NCBI GenBank assembly: GCA_963575745.1 | Contig: CAUYUJ010019114.1 | Coordinates: forward strand, 100,544 to 164,543 | Source of the DNA: Prorocentrum cordatum | Taxonomy: Eukaryota; Sar; Dinophyceae; Prorocentrales; Prorocentraceae | DNA length: 64,000 bases | Reading direction: 5' to 3' | In this document: positions 42,145 through 53,646 of the stretch, one piece after another | How the letters are laid out: each line of letters opens with the position of its first letter | How positions within the stretch are numbered: position 1 is the first letter of the stretch | Translations under genes and position numbers: made by a program | Notes under the pieces: generated by a model | Database searches by the model: none | What the model was told of the DNA's origin: nothing | The model's input: the letters and a program-made list of their open reading frames with translations, nothing else

Positions 42145-43391
42145 ATGTGCTCTTGGAATACACGTGCTCTCTTCTCATCGTACTCTGCTTCGTCTCCACT
42201 GGCAGCTCGGCGGTATAAGCAGATGCGTGGTCTTGCTGGCAGGTTTGACGCTGTGTGTTTACAGGAGACTCATGGCACGGCGTCTGATGTGGAGATGTTA
42301 CAGCGTGATGACCGTTGTCGTAGTGCAATTGTTCACCATTCGATGATCGATCCGAGGGCTTGGGCCGGTGTGGTTACAGTCATATCGAGTAAGCTGGCGT
42401 CGCAGTTCGAATCGAACACTCCGTTTCTATTGATTGCTGGCCGTGTGTTCTCGCCTCGCATCTGAAGGGGCGTCGTGGGGACCTAGTGATTGTCAATGTG
42501 CACATGCCGAATGCTTCTGATCCAGTTGCGATGTATCGCAGGTACCTGTGTGTGATTCAGGCGTTCCTTCCATTGGCTGCGCACGCTATGTGCTTGATTG
42601 CTGGGGATTGGAACTTTATGGAGGTGGAGGAGGGGCGGTTTCGGACTGACGGCACGTGGTAAGCAGGGGATAGGGAACACACTGATGCCTTTCAGTCTAC
42701 GTGTGGGCCTTGGGCTGAGCTTTTCCAACCAGATCCGACACGGCGTGATGTGTTTCAGGGAGAAGTCCGTGGGGTTGCCCGTCTGGACCGCATCTGCACT
42801 TCTCTCTCGGCCCCTGTCTTGAATGATTTGGCGGTGGCGGTAAATGCCCTGGGGCATGCCGCGAAGACCATCGCCTCGTCTGACCACATCCCTGTTGTGG
42901 CCACTGTCGCTCTGAGAATGCCATCAGCATTACCCGCCCAGATTCCGAAGTGGATTTCCCGACATGGAGCTCACCATGAGTTGTGTGCCAGCGCCATTAT
43001 GGAAATCGGCCAGGATTTGACCCCTCGGGAGAAACTGGCTCGGGTGAAGGAGATATTCTGGCAGATGGCCCCTCTGTTCAAGGCTCGGCTTCGGTCGAAG
43101 CCCCCGAAAGAGAATTGTGGGAAGCTCCACTTTGCCATGATGGCCTTCCGTGGGTGGCGCATGGGCAGGTTCGACCAGTGTGTGCGTGCGATACGTGCGT
43201 ATCCTCGGTTGCTTCAGTACTTTGATCCAGACCGTGAGAGATGCTTGGATATAGTCGGCTTGGGTGCATTGGTGCAGTCTCTGAAGGATGCTTGGCATGA
43301 GTCGGCGGAACGGGCGATGGACGGGTGGGAGGATGACGAGAAGTCTAAGGTTAAGGCCATGGCTCGCTTGCAACACCTCCGTCGTGCTTGA
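42145..43391 (+). pseudogene. LINE ORF2, part 1: AP-like endonuclease
   Basis: Endonuclease of the exonuclease-endonuclease-phosphatase fold, which nicks the target DNA to prime reverse transcription. Motifs in order: MCSWNTRALFSS (Asn), FDAVCLQETHG (metal-binding Glu), then after a shift near 42455 GDLVIVNVHMPNAS, CLIAGDWNFMEVEEGRF (Asp/Asn of the GDWN motif), a TAA at 42660, VARLDRI and ASSDHIPVVATV (SDH motif). All catalytic motifs are therefore present but split over two frames with one internal stop. The region after SDH (KWISRHGAHHELCA onward) is the linker to the RT, closed by TGA at 43389. The first ATG in the endonuclease frame is at 42145, but ORF2 may begin earlier. Confidence 0.85.
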
Positions 43392-45750
43392 TCAAAGATG
43401 CGTCGGCGCTATGGGCTCTCTGGGGCCCTGGGCAGTTCTTGGCAGGCGTGCCCTTCTCCGACGGCCTCTGCTGAGGCCCTTCGGGACCATTGGCAGGCGG
43501 TTTTTGCAGCCAAGGAACCTGATCGGACCCATTGGCCTGCAATCCCCGCTCATGCCCAGCCGATCCAGTTGGACCCTTTACATTGGAAGTTTGACGTTGA
43601 CGGTTTTATTGAGCGAGCCCGATTTAAGCATCACTCTGCCCCTGGGGAGGATGGCATTCCATATGGGCGCTGGAAAGCTGAGGGGGCCGCTGATGTTTTA
43701 TTTGCTGTTTATGATGAGATGTACCAAGCGTCTGGGGGTACTGTTTCGGCGTGCATGCGTCGAGGAAGGATGTGTTTCCTGCCCAAAAACCTCAAAGACG
43801 ACGAGAACCCCGCTGCCCTTGTTCGGTCGCCTGATAAGACTCGCCCACTCACTCTTGCGAATACCGATGCGAAGCTCCTGAGTGACGCCTTCTCCATTGG
43901 CCTCCAGCGGGCTGCGCCGTCAGTGATCGATCCGATCCAGCGTGGGGGGGGGGGGGGGGGTCCCGCGACGTAGGCCCCTGGGCAACGTGGTTGAGATTGA
44001 ATGGTGGGGTCTTCGTCAGATGCTTACTGGTGGGGATCGCTCGGGCATTCTCTTCACGGACTTTAAGGCTGCGTTCCCCTCTCTGATCCTCTCCTGGACC
44101 TTGGCGGTCTTGGAGGCCATGGGTGCCCCTGGTGAAGTTTGTGGTTTCTATCGCGAGTTGTACCGTGGCAATGTGGCTGTAACCCACTTCCCTGGGACTA
44201 CTGGCATTGCTTTTTCGGTGGGGCGTGGGGTGCGGCAAGGTGATCCTGCTTCGATGCTCCTCTTCGCTTATGCGTTAGACCCAGTTTTGCGTTGGATTAG
44301 GGCCAAGCTCGCTGACCATGCCCCTCGGATCAGAGCCTGCGCTGATGATCTCTCCTTCTGCCTTCCCAACATCCTGACTGACCTCCAGCCGACGCTCTCG
44401 CTCCTTCGTAAGTTGGAACATGCTGTGGGACTCGGACTGAACATTCCCAAATGTAAGGTACTGGTGGCTGGCTCGCTTGATCCTGATAGATTTGTTGCCC
44501 ACCTTCGAGCCAAGGGGAGTGAGTACTACCGCATTGGATTTGTTCGCGTGGTTCTATACTTGGGATTCTGGCTCGGGCCTGGGGCTCTGGACAAAGTATG
44601 GAGCAACACCATCCCCAAGTTCTGGATGACGGTTCGGAGGCTTCGTGGGCTTGGGCTTGGGCTTCCACAGACCATTCGCCTTTTCCACTCGCACTGCATG
44701 CCGATTCTGGCGTACCAGTTACAATTCTGTCCAGTGACCAGGGCTCTTCGGAAAGCGTATAATGAGGCCTTACAGGTGATTACTGCTGGTCCCCGCCATG
44801 CCTTCTCGAGGGAGATGCTGACGGGCATGCGAGCGTTGGGGGCCTCCCTAGAATGCTTGGGTATCGGTTGTTTTTCGAAAGCTATCAAGTTTCCGGTGGT
44901 GATGTCTTGCTCCAGTATTGATGCTATCCAGTATGAGATGGAGTCGTTGACGGTTTCCCTGGATGACGATAACTTCATTCCCGCTCGACTGTCCTAGCCC
45001 TGGTGGAAGTCTTCCTGGATCAGGACTACGGTGACTGAAGTAGGCAACTTCACGGTCCCGACTCTGGAACCCATCCCCAAGAAATCCCTTCCGAAGAAAG
45101 CTATGCGCAAGCTCAGAGGGCTCCGTGACCCCACTGCCCCCCTCCGCACCATGGTTCAGAGGGTGTCCAAGTGGGTGGGTCCCGACCGTTTTACGGTAGT
45201 TGACTTTCAGGTGATTGCCCAGAGGATGCGTAAAGTTGAGAAGGGCAGCGCGATGCACCTCGTCACGGGGGTCCTTAGAGTGCTCTGCCGCGGGGTCTGT
45301 ACCTCCAGTCGGCTGCGTACCACGGTGGAGGGCTGCGCGTTTGGGTGTCCTCTGGAAGCGGCAGACGACGATCTGAGGCATTATCGCGCGTGCCCCAAGT
45401 TGAAGGCAGGGTTGATTGACATATTCCCCCGCGGTGGACTTCTGAGGTCTTGGGCCGCGGCTCTAACGGGCGAGGATTGGCTCCTCACACTTTGTTGTTT
45501 GGGGCCACAGTGGGGGCGGTCGCGTGACCTAGCGGGGCGCGCCCTAATTGATTGCTTTCTGGCCGCGCATAATGCTCGCAGGACTGGCTCGGTCCAGCCC
45601 GGGGAGTTTCTTATGAAAGCCAGGCTTCGGCAGTTGTCTCGTCGGCACCCCAAGCTTAATGAGGCGCTACGTGCGCTGCGTCTGACTGCTGCTGCTGCCG
45701 CCTCTCCCCCTGCTCCTCCTGCCCCTCCTGCCGCGCCCCTCCTCTCCTGA
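43392..45750 (+). pseudogene. LINE ORF2, part 2: reverse transcriptase and zinc knuckle
   Basis: RT of a non-LTR retrotransposon. The frame after TGA 43389 reads SKMRRRYGLSG, then APGEDGIPYGRW and SPDKTRPLTLANTDAKLLS (motifs 0-1). At the G17 run (43944-43960) the frame shifts and continues with ILFTDFKAAFPSL (motif A Asp), GRGVRQGDPASMLLFAYAL (motif B), RIRACADDLSFCL (motif C, catalytic DD), GLGLNIPKCKVL (motif D) and LYLGFWLGPGA (motif E). After an in-frame TAG at 44995 the same frame gives a further ~240 residues with CAFGCPLEAADDDLRHYRAC, a CX3CX10HX3C zinc knuckle typical of LINE C-termini, and an Ala/Pro tail ending at TGA 45748. The active-site residues are intact, so the decay is recent. 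Confidence 0.9.
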
Positions 45751-46772
45751 GTTGCCGTGTCCCCCCCTTTTGTCTCCCCTTTTCCTTGTGGCCCCCTAGG
45801 TATTGGTCCATGCAGGATGCTGTCAGAGTTTGATGTGACCCTGGTGGGTCTCTCGGGTTGGCTGGCTGGTTTTCCGAGTTTTTTCCTGACGTTGTGTTTT
45901 CTCAGCGCTCTGTGACGTTTCTTGGTTAATTCAGGGCCCCGTGTTGTCGCCAGGGTTGCGGGCGCTGCTCAGTGCTCTTTGTGACCCTCTCCGCCTGCAG
46001 GTGAAGATGGTGAGGTGCAGCTAGAGAGAGTGCCTCTCTTGCCGCGCCGCCGCCCCCCTGCCTCTCTCCCGCCGCCCGCCCCGCGGCCGCCCCGCCTCTT
46101 TTGCCTGCCAAGCCTCTCTTGCTGTCCTTGAACTTCCACTGGTTCTCGGACGGGCGGAACGGCCTGGTTCGTTCGTGCGTCGATTGCTCGTCGCCCCTGT
46201 AGGGTAGGCAGGCCTTCCCGCGACGCCAAGCCGTGGCGCATCCAGACACCCGTTGCGTCTGGCGCGGAGGAGGTCCTCCCCCTCCGCCGCGCCCTGCCGT
46301 TGCCCTCAGGTTCCCGACGAAGTTCGAGGCACCCCCGCAGCCGCTCCGCGCGAGAGAGCGTTCCCCTCTCGCCCTCAGGTCCCCGACGAAGTTCGAGGCA
46401 CTTTGGAGGCCAGCTGTCTTGTATTCCCTTGTTCGGTGTGTTGGGGTCTCGTTTTTGGGGCGTGCCCCTTTTGTCTGCTTCTGCCTGCTGCGCTGTGGGT
46501 TGGGCCCTCGGTCAGCCGAGGAGTGAGTGTGGCATGGGAAGGATGCTCGAGTGTGTGATCCCATTTTGGACGGCGTGCCTTCGGGGGGCGCGCGCCCGCC
46601 AGGGATCCTGTACACTCGGAGCAGAGTGCCCGCCGCCGCTTCTCTTTGCCCTGCCCCTGCTGCTGCTCCTCCCCCGCCCTTTGCATGTTAGATTGCACGG
46701 TGCCCAGTGCTCGCTGACAGAACGGACCTGACACATGGATTTGGCGTGTGCGCCAGCGGTGGAGGGGAGGGG
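45751..46772 (+). other. LINE 3' region, no ORF
   Basis: The sequence contains a short duplication (CTCAGGTTCCCGACGAAGTTCGAGGCAC near 46305 and CTCAGGTCCCCGACGAAGTT near 46374). Frames are short and without a domain. Assignment to the LINE 3' untranslated region is inferred from its position before the A-rich tract. Confidence 0.45.
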
Positions 46773-46826
46773 AAACAATAATAATAATAAGAAGAAGAAG
46801 AAGAAAGAAAAAAAGAACAAAAAAAA
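46773..46826 (+). other. A-rich tract, probable 3' tail of the LINE
   Basis: Reads (AAT)n, (AAG)n, then AAAGAAAAAAAGAACAAAAA ending in A8, immediately followed by CTC repeats. It fits a mutated poly(A)/A-rich LINE tail. Confidence 0.6.
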
Positions 46827-46921
46827 TCCTCCTCCTCCTCCTCCTCCTCCTCCTCCTCCTCCTCCTCCTCCTCCTCCTCCTCCTCCTCCTCCTCCTCCTC
46901 CTCCTCCTCCTCCTCCTCCTC
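46827..46921. repeat. CTC array at the 3' junction of the LINE
   Basis: About 31 uninterrupted CTC units on the same strand as the 5' CTC array. Confidence 0.95.
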
Positions 46922-48714
46922 GGGTCGCCTACAGCCCCGGGGGGAACCGCGCAGCCCGAGGATGTGACGTTTTCGATCCGGCGGTTTTTCTTGGATGTTG
47001 GTTCCCGGGGCCCCTCCATCGGGCCCAGGGACGGGGCGAAAAGACATTCCCGGGGAATGGGTGGGGGCCTCTCTGGGGCCGCGGGGGCTGAAAAGGCCAT
47101 ATCGGCGGATGTTTGGGGACCACGTCCCTGGGGTCAGACGTCGGGGGGGGGGGGGGGGGCAGATCGCCACGAGGGTAAGCGGGCCCCGAGGGAAAAGTGG
47201 CCCGGAGATCTGTCGCTGTCTGCGGGCCCTCGGGGCGCCCTCCACGGGCCCCAGGGCTGGAAGAGAGCGGCGCGGGAGGAGGGGCTCGTCTTGGGGGAGG
47301 CCCCGAGGTCCAGGACCCGTTTACCTCAGCTTGGCATTGCTCGGACGTGTGCATTTTTTCTCGCCGAGAACCATCGAAGACCATCCTGGACCATCGAGCC
47401 AAAACATACACGCACGAAATCGACGAATGCACGGGATATGGACGTCCGAGCGATGGCAAGTCAGGACACCCGCGTCCCCCAGGCCAAGAACACAGCATCG
47501 TGGAGCATGGCGACGGAACCCTGTAGGCCCCAATGTTATGCTGCATGTCTCCAGCCGCATCGATCAAGAGGGGCCCCGGGGGCCGCCGCCGGGCGGAGGC
47601 GCACGCTGTGAACAGAGCGTTGCTCAGAGATCCCAAAAGGACGCCAAGCATTTGCGGTCTCCCACATCTCTGGTTTCCTGGCGGCATCCCAGCGAGGCCC
47701 GAGCTCAGCAGGGGAGGTCTCGTGCGCCCGCGTCTCGGGCGAGGCGGATATTCTAGGGTGCATCAAGAGCCCGCTCTTGCGAGCAGAGCGCGACATCATT
47801 CCGTCCTCAGTCCCGCCGAGGGCCTGTGTCGAAGTCTCCCGAAGCCGGCTGCCACGCGTCACTGATCACGTCCGTCTCTGTAAGTTGTTTCATGCGGCCT
47901 AGTCCTGGCTTGGGGTGGTCGCCCAACACTGCGAACATCGCGTTCGGACTTGCAAGGACTAAAAGCACAATGAGCGAATATCCGAAGTAGGACATGCCAC
48001 TGATTGTGTTTAATAAGTTTTGAGTGGCCCAGGCCGAAGGTCGTGCCTTCAACGACAAGTGTGCGAGTTATCACTGTCAGGATTAAAGTGCTTTCGTTCC
48101 CACTTAATGATCGAGTTCACTAATTTTATGTTGCGATGTGAACCGCTCAGAATATGTTGTTCTAGAGCGACTGAGTCTAACGGAGGAAAACGACGGCGAT
48201 GAGTTGGGCATATGTACCACATGAATGTGCAACCGCGCAGGACGTGTTGGGCTAGAGCGTCTGAGTTCAACTGTGGATACAACGACGGCGACGATGTTGA
48301 CCAATGTGCTAAATTGATGCGCATTGTCTCCCAAACTTGATGGCGACGGAACGAATATCAAGCACCAAAGTTGGATCTGTATCCGAGGGAGCGTCTTGAG
48401 AGACAGCAGGCCCACCGATGCGGTGCGGCCGACGATGCTCCGAGGTTCAGAGGTGAAGGACAGCATGCCAATCTCATCACGAGGATTGTGGTTTGAACCC
48501 GACCTTCACTTGCTCGTCGTCGAAAGAAACTGCCTCTCGTCCTCATCCGAATCATCCCCTCCTACACCGCGCCAGGCTTGCACTGCATCCCTTGCGCCCG
48601 TGCGGGCAGCGCTTGCGTGACGCAAGCATGTTATTCGATGTTCCTTGCTGGCTCGTTGGAAGCAGATACACATAAATACAAGTGTAACACCTCGCATTTG
48701 CGGATAAGAGTGAG
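46922..48714. other. Unassigned region with small repeats
   Basis: 47396-47470 matches 13590-13680 (TACACGCACGAAATCGACGA, CCGAGCGATGGCAAG). A pair of ~100-bp units begins GAACCGCTCAGAATATGTTG (48131) and CAACCGCGCAGGACGTGTTG (48230), each with CTAGAGCGNCTGAGT and ACGACGGCGA. A G14 run is near 47147. 47860-48330 is AT-richer. Minus and plus frames have no recognisable domain. Confidence 0.45.
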
Positions 48715-48977
48715 GGGGCGGGCGCAGGGTGGGTCGCCGCGGGTGGGTCCCGTGCGAGTCGCGGGCGATAGCGGGATGGGTCGCGGATGGGTTGCGGGTG
48801 GGTCGCGGGTGGGTCGCAGGGTGGGTCGCGCGATGGGTCGCGGGTGTGTCGCGGGTGGGTCGCGGGGTTGGTCGCGGGTTGGGTTGCGGGCGGGTCGCGG
48901 GTGGGTCGCGGGGTGTGTCGCGGGCCGGGTCGCGGGTGGATCGCGGGCGGGTTGCGGGCTGGGTCGCGGGTGGGTCG
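48715..48977. repeat. GGGTCGCGGGT ~8-10-bp minisatellite
   Basis: Tandem GGGTCGCGGG, GTGGGTCGCG and GTTGCGGGTG units. Frames read Gly/Val/Arg-rich repeats on plus and Pro/Thr-rich on minus. Confidence 0.9.
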
Positions 48978-50030
48978 ACAACAAGAAACATCACATTTTC
49001 AAAAACAATACGAACAACGACGACAGCAACAACAGCAACAATCATTTCAAGTTTGTTCGTTCTTATTTGCTCGCGGGCCACTGAATATTTATGTTTCGAA
49101 CCCTCGATACCCGCCCTCTTCGTCTTCGATCGGACCTCCTTAGAGGTGTATCTTTCTTATTTAACAACATGTATTTCGTGCACAGGACGGATGGAAGGTT
49201 GCTGAAGCGTGCTTCTCGAGCGATAGCGTGATTCCCAAATAAATCGTACAGGCATGCACAGCGAAAGTGTGATTCCTGAGTGTCGGGGACGCGGCGTTCC
49301 AATACATTGCGAGGAGTTCCCACGCGGGATCACGATTCCTGTATACATTGCGAGGTAGTCCCGCGCGAGAGCGCGATGTGGGAATACTCTGTGACGGAGT
49401 ATCAGGCGGAAGCCGTTGTTGTTGTTGTTGTTGTTGTGAACTAGGGCCCAACAACACAGTTCGGTGACACCTCACATCCTTTGTGAACAACAGGGTGCGA
49501 TGCCCGGGATAACCCTTTCAATTGGAAAATACAAAGGTAACCGCAGGGAGAATCAACAGTAATTGTTTTCCCGGGGGGGAATTCAGCAACAACAGTAATT
49601 TTCTTTTTGTTCGTTCTTATCTGCTCGCCTGTCATTCGACACGTAGGTCCCAAACCTTTGGTACCCACCCTCTTCGTCTTCGATCGTACCCCCTTGGGAG
49701 CATATCTGCCTTACCTGCCACGTGCATGTAGCGCAGCTCCTAAAACAGGGGAAGAGAGGACGGATGGAAGGGGGAAGGAGAAGGATGGGAAGGAGAAGGA
49801 TGGAACACGAGAGGAATTCGCAGGAAGGGGGCTAGGAGCAGAAAGCGCGTGGCAGAACCACACGGGCAAGTCGGGCGGAAAAACCCGAGCGTGCGGGTCG
49901 GGAATGCGGGCCCATGCGGGCAGGTCGAGCAGACGGGTTGCTGAAGCGTGAACCTTGCATGGGTCCCGACCCGAGGAAGTCTCTAGCTATAGTGCGATTC
50001 CCAAGTAAATCGCGAGAGAGGCCGCAGTGG
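48978..50030 (+). repeat. Two diverged copies of a ~250-bp repeat, ~580 bp apart
   Basis: Copy 1 (about 49005-49255) and copy 2 (about 49583-50015) share AGCAACAACAG, TTTGTTCGTTCTTATTTGCT, CACCCTCTTCGTCTTCGATC, GACGGATGGAAGG, GGTTGCTGAAGCGTG and GCGATTCCCAA-TAAATCG in order. Between them are ATACATTGCGAGGAGTTCCC units (49300-49370) and a (GTT)n tract (49413-49437). Confidence 0.75.
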
Positions 50031-50167
50031 GGGAGCGATTTCCATGTGGACGCCGCCATTGGGGCATGATGTGGGGCATTGGGCCATTGTCACGACGCGA
50101 CGGGTTTGGGGGGACAGCGTCCTAGCAATTTGATCTTCGATCCTCGAAGTTCGATCGGAGGTTAGGG

Positions 50168-50322
50168 GTAGACCTCCTACCCTGACACGTCGATGAGCGA
50201 ATTGGCCGTTTTCGGTTTGCGAGAGGGTCGCGCGGCCGTCATTTTTGCGGGTCCAGGTCCGTCGGTCTCGGTCCTAGGCCATTTTCACTAAAGGGTGGTT
50301 TACTAAAGAAAGTTTGTCCACC
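50168..50322 (+). mobile_element. GGGGTGGACAGAC TIR element, diverged copy 3
   Basis: GACCTCCTACCCTGACACGT, GGCCGTTTTCGG, GCGGCCGTCATTTT, CACTAAA and TTGTCCACCGCC follow the order of copies 1 and 2. The TIRs are more decayed. Confidence 0.6.
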
Positions 50323-50924
50323 GCCGATTCGAGCCCGCCGCCAGTATCACCCGAGCGCCTGGCGCCACCGGCACAACTACTTCCTGGACAGGCGCGCGCC
50401 GTCGGGTGCAGACGGGGAGGTCCTGAGAGCCGGGTGTCGCATACTCGTTTCGCACCAGGCAGTTTTCGCCATGAGCTGGGCTTTAGGTCGTCTCCCTCTT
50501 TCTCCCTCTTTCTCTCTGGAGTCGGCGGGGGCTCTGAGGTGGCCCAGCACGGGCGCTGGGTCCGCCAAGTGTTTTGATAGTAATACTGAAGCTAGAGATC
50601 TGAGAATCCGACATACGAACGCATCATAATCTACTACAGGTGCAGATGATACTTGAGATGCGTAATTCGTTTTCTCCTTTCGTCAAGTTCACGAAACCAT
50701 TATCATCTGGGAAGATGCTTCCCGACGGCCGATTCGTTCGCCCCTCGCATTGGGCTTCCTGGGGGCTTCTCGTCGCCACGGCTGGGCGCGGCTGGAAAAC
50801 CGCGTGCGCTTGGACCTCAGGAGGGGTCCAGGGACAGATTTTTGGGAGGGCTTGGGCCTGCCCCCCCCCTCTCCTGACAGAGTTTCCCGGGGCCGTCCAG
50901 CTCAGACTCCTGGCCGCCGTCAAC
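50323..50924. other. Unassigned segment
   Basis: No recognisable gene. Confidence 0.35.
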
Positions 50925-51065
50925 TCTCTCTCTCTCTCTCTCCTCCTCCTCCTCCTCCTCCTCCTCCTCCTCCTCCTCCTCCTCCTCCTCCTCCGCCTCC
51001 TCCTCCTCCTTTTCCTCTTTCTCCTCCTCTTCCTCCTCCTCCTTCGCCTCCTCTCTCTCCCTCCT
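50925..51065. repeat. (TC)n then CTC array
   Basis: CTCTCTCT at 50925-50942, then CTC/TTC repeats to 51065. Confidence 0.9.
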
Positions 51066-52334
51066 GGTTGGAGACATGCGGGTAACTTCGATACAAGCTC
51101 ACATCGGCGAGCTTGTTGAATCATGTGCACATGCCGTGGTGCCACCTGATGTCTGCGAGCAGGGCATGTAGGACATTTGCCGATGTGAGTTGTGGAACAC
51201 ACTGAGGAGCGTTCAGTTTGCGCGTGCCTCGGCGTTGCAGAGCGTATGTCTGCGGCATGATCCTCATAGCTCGGTGTTCTCCATGCGCTCTGCTGACACC
51301 GTATATGTTGAGCTTGCGCACTCTCGTGCACTGGCGCTGTTACACTTGCAGCGTCATCCTCGCAGGCTCACTTCGGCGACTGGGTGCGGTTTCGGGGGTC
51401 GGGCATGATCGGGCCGCGCATCCGCGTCGAGTGCCTCGGCCCCCGTCCGCTGTTCCCACCTCCACCACTCAGTTCGCCAGCGTTTGCTTTCTCGGAGCCT
51501 GGACCTCCCTCCCCATCATCATTCGATAAGGGGATCGACTACATAATGGATTTGCACTGAATTTGTTTCTCCGTCGCATCTACGAGTACTGCGCAAATGG
51601 CTCGGTAGATCTACGGAGCATTCTGAGTATTTCTGGTAGATTCGACGGTCAATGTATTTTGGGGGCCTGAATCAAGTCTGCAGTCGATCCCCTACTTGAC
51701 CCGTGTCGCACATCGCAATTTTCTTCGCCCACTCGCCGACCAGAGTTGACAAGGATCCATCCCCACCGCGCACGTGTGCTGACCCCATGAGCTCCGACGC
51801 CGTGTTGTCCGCTCCGCGGCGCGGGCATGGGCCGGCGAGTTGCCGAGCAGGACAGGTTTTCTGTCTCGCCGCGGGTGGCTCTTCGGTGGACCAGGAGCCC
51901 GAGACCAGCTGGTTCTAGAGGCTCAGGCCTATTGAGCACGAATCAACAGGGGGGGTGGGGGGGCGATGGATGCAGGGAGAAGGGTGCCCTTCTCGGGCTC
52001 GAAAGGCCCCCTCTGGGGCCCTCACAGGCACCTTGTCCGAAGCCCTCGCCCCCCCACTTTGTCGCCCCCCATCAACTCTCGCCCGAGCTTCGAAAGTCCG
52101 GCCTCCGCCCTCCGCCCTCTCTTCCCGGCAGGGGGATGAAGTTCATGGTCAGTTACAGGTCCCCGATGATAGGCGGCACGGACCTCTTCGACCCAGAGAA
52201 GTTCGGCTGCTATGAGAAGCGGGGCTCGCAGGGGCCGAAGCTCCTCCGCAGAGCTGAGTTCGGCAAGGACCCCCCCCTGACGCTTTAGTAGTGGACCCCC
52301 CCCATTTCACTCGGCGGTGAATGGGACTGGTCCT
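51066..52334. other. Unassigned region
   Basis: Short overlapping frames only (for example plus 51218-51529 and 51827-52288). No domain or repeat shared with the rest of the window. Confidence 0.35.
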
Positions 52335-52745
52335 AGAACCTCCTCCTCCTCCTCCTCCACCTCCCTCCTCCTTCCTCTTCCTCTCCCTCCTCCCTCCTCC
52401 CTCCTCCTCCTCATCCCTCCTCCTCCTTCCTCCTCCTTCTCCTCCTCCTCTTCCTCCCTCCTCCTCATCCCTCCTCCTCCTCCTCCTCCTCCTCCTCCTC
52501 CTCCTCCTCCTCCTCCTCCTCCGTCCTCCTCCTCCTCCTCCTCCGTCCTCCTCCTCCTCCTTCTCCTCCGTCCTCATCCTCCTCCTCCTCATCATCATCC
52601 TCATCCTCATCCTCCCTCCTCATCCTCCCTCCTCCGTCTCCTCCTCAGGAATGGCACGAGGAGGCATGAGTAGATTGCAGGGCAGGGGGAGGAGGGAGAG
52701 AGGAGGAGGAGGAGGAGGAGGAGGAGGAGGAGGAGGAGGAGGAGA
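52335..52745. repeat. CTC array followed closely by a GAG array
   Basis: CTC/CTT repeats at 52335-52650, a ~45-bp spacer, then pure GAG at 52698-52742. The opposite polarity makes a large imperfect inverted repeat that could fold back. Confidence 0.9.
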
Positions 52746-52869
52746 TGGGGGGGGAGGGCGTGCGGCTCTCCGCAAGGCTTGGGGTCAGGGCTGCTTCCTG
52801 GGGCGGCTTGCGGCGCCCCGTCGTGGAGGCACCCTCCTGGTCGCGCGCGCGCAGGCTCGCTCCCTCCCT

Positions 52870-52953
52870 CCCGCGCTCTCTCTCTCTCTCTCCTCTCTCT
52901 GCCTCTTTTTCTTTTTCTTTTTTTTTTCTCTCTCTCTCTCTCTCTATCGCTCG

Positions 52954-52988
<35 letters not shown>

Positions 52989-53070
52989 TCTCTCCCTCTC
53001 CCTGTCATACCAATTCCCCTGTATACAGGTGTGTATCTCATATGTGTCTCTCTCTCTCTCTCTCTCTCGA
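52870..53070. repeat. (CT)n dinucleotide array
   Basis: CTCTCTCT blocks at 52876-52893, 52929-52995 and 53045-53070, with a T-rich islet at 52908-52928. Confidence 0.9.
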
Positions 53071-53646
53071 CCTCGCGCTTCTGCGCTTCGCCTCACTGGA
53101 TACAGAGCGGGGGGGGAGGGGGCTTCGCCGCCAGCTGCCGCGCAAGAAGACGAGGAGGCTCGGGACACTCCTCGCCTCCCTCCTCCCCAGTGGGGGCCCT
53201 CGCGTCGTGGCAGAGCAGCGCGGCGGGCGTTGCGATGTTCGATGCTCTCGGCCTCGGGGCGCCCTCACAGGGGGCCCCGGGAGCGTGAGCAGAAAGTGCG
53301 CGCTGGTCGCGGAAGGCGGCGCTCCCAGATCGCAATCTACGTCGGGCGCCCTCCCATGCTTGAGTCGGGCGCGTCCCAGGGTGGGGAGATTCCAAACTAG
53401 TCAGACAACAGTCTGGGGGGGCGATTTTTGGACAATGTTTGAGCATTCTGGGAGTATGTTGTGGGGGGACAGGCCAGACCTAATCCTGATTATTACAAGG
53501 GTCGGGCACTTCCCCTCTTCCCCTCGCTACGGGGGGCGGGCGGAGATCCGGCCTGCATCCGACGCCTTCCTGCTTCATGCCTCCGCCTGCTTCCTCCGAC
53601 CGACGGGCGCTCGCGATGGCCAGCGAGAGCCAGTCCTGGAGGGAGG
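53071..53646. other. Unassigned segment
   Basis: No recognisable gene. Confidence 0.35.

Larger units (their letters stand above)
40666..46826 (+). mobile_element. Near-complete LINE (non-LTR retrotransposon), ~6.2 kb
   Basis: The element is bounded by a DinoSL sequence at the 5' end and an A-rich tract at the 3' end. Same-strand CTC arrays lie directly outside both ends. Content in order: 5' leader, ORF1 (coiled coil plus RRM-like region), AP-type endonuclease, reverse transcriptase, CX3CX10HX3C zinc knuckle, and about 1 kb of 3' sequence. ORF2 has in-frame stops at 42660, 43389 and 44995 and shifts near 42455 and at a G17 run (43944-43960), so this copy is inactive. The 3' limit is inferred from the A-rich tract. 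No RNase H domain is seen, unlike the remnant at 19859. Confidence 0.75.
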
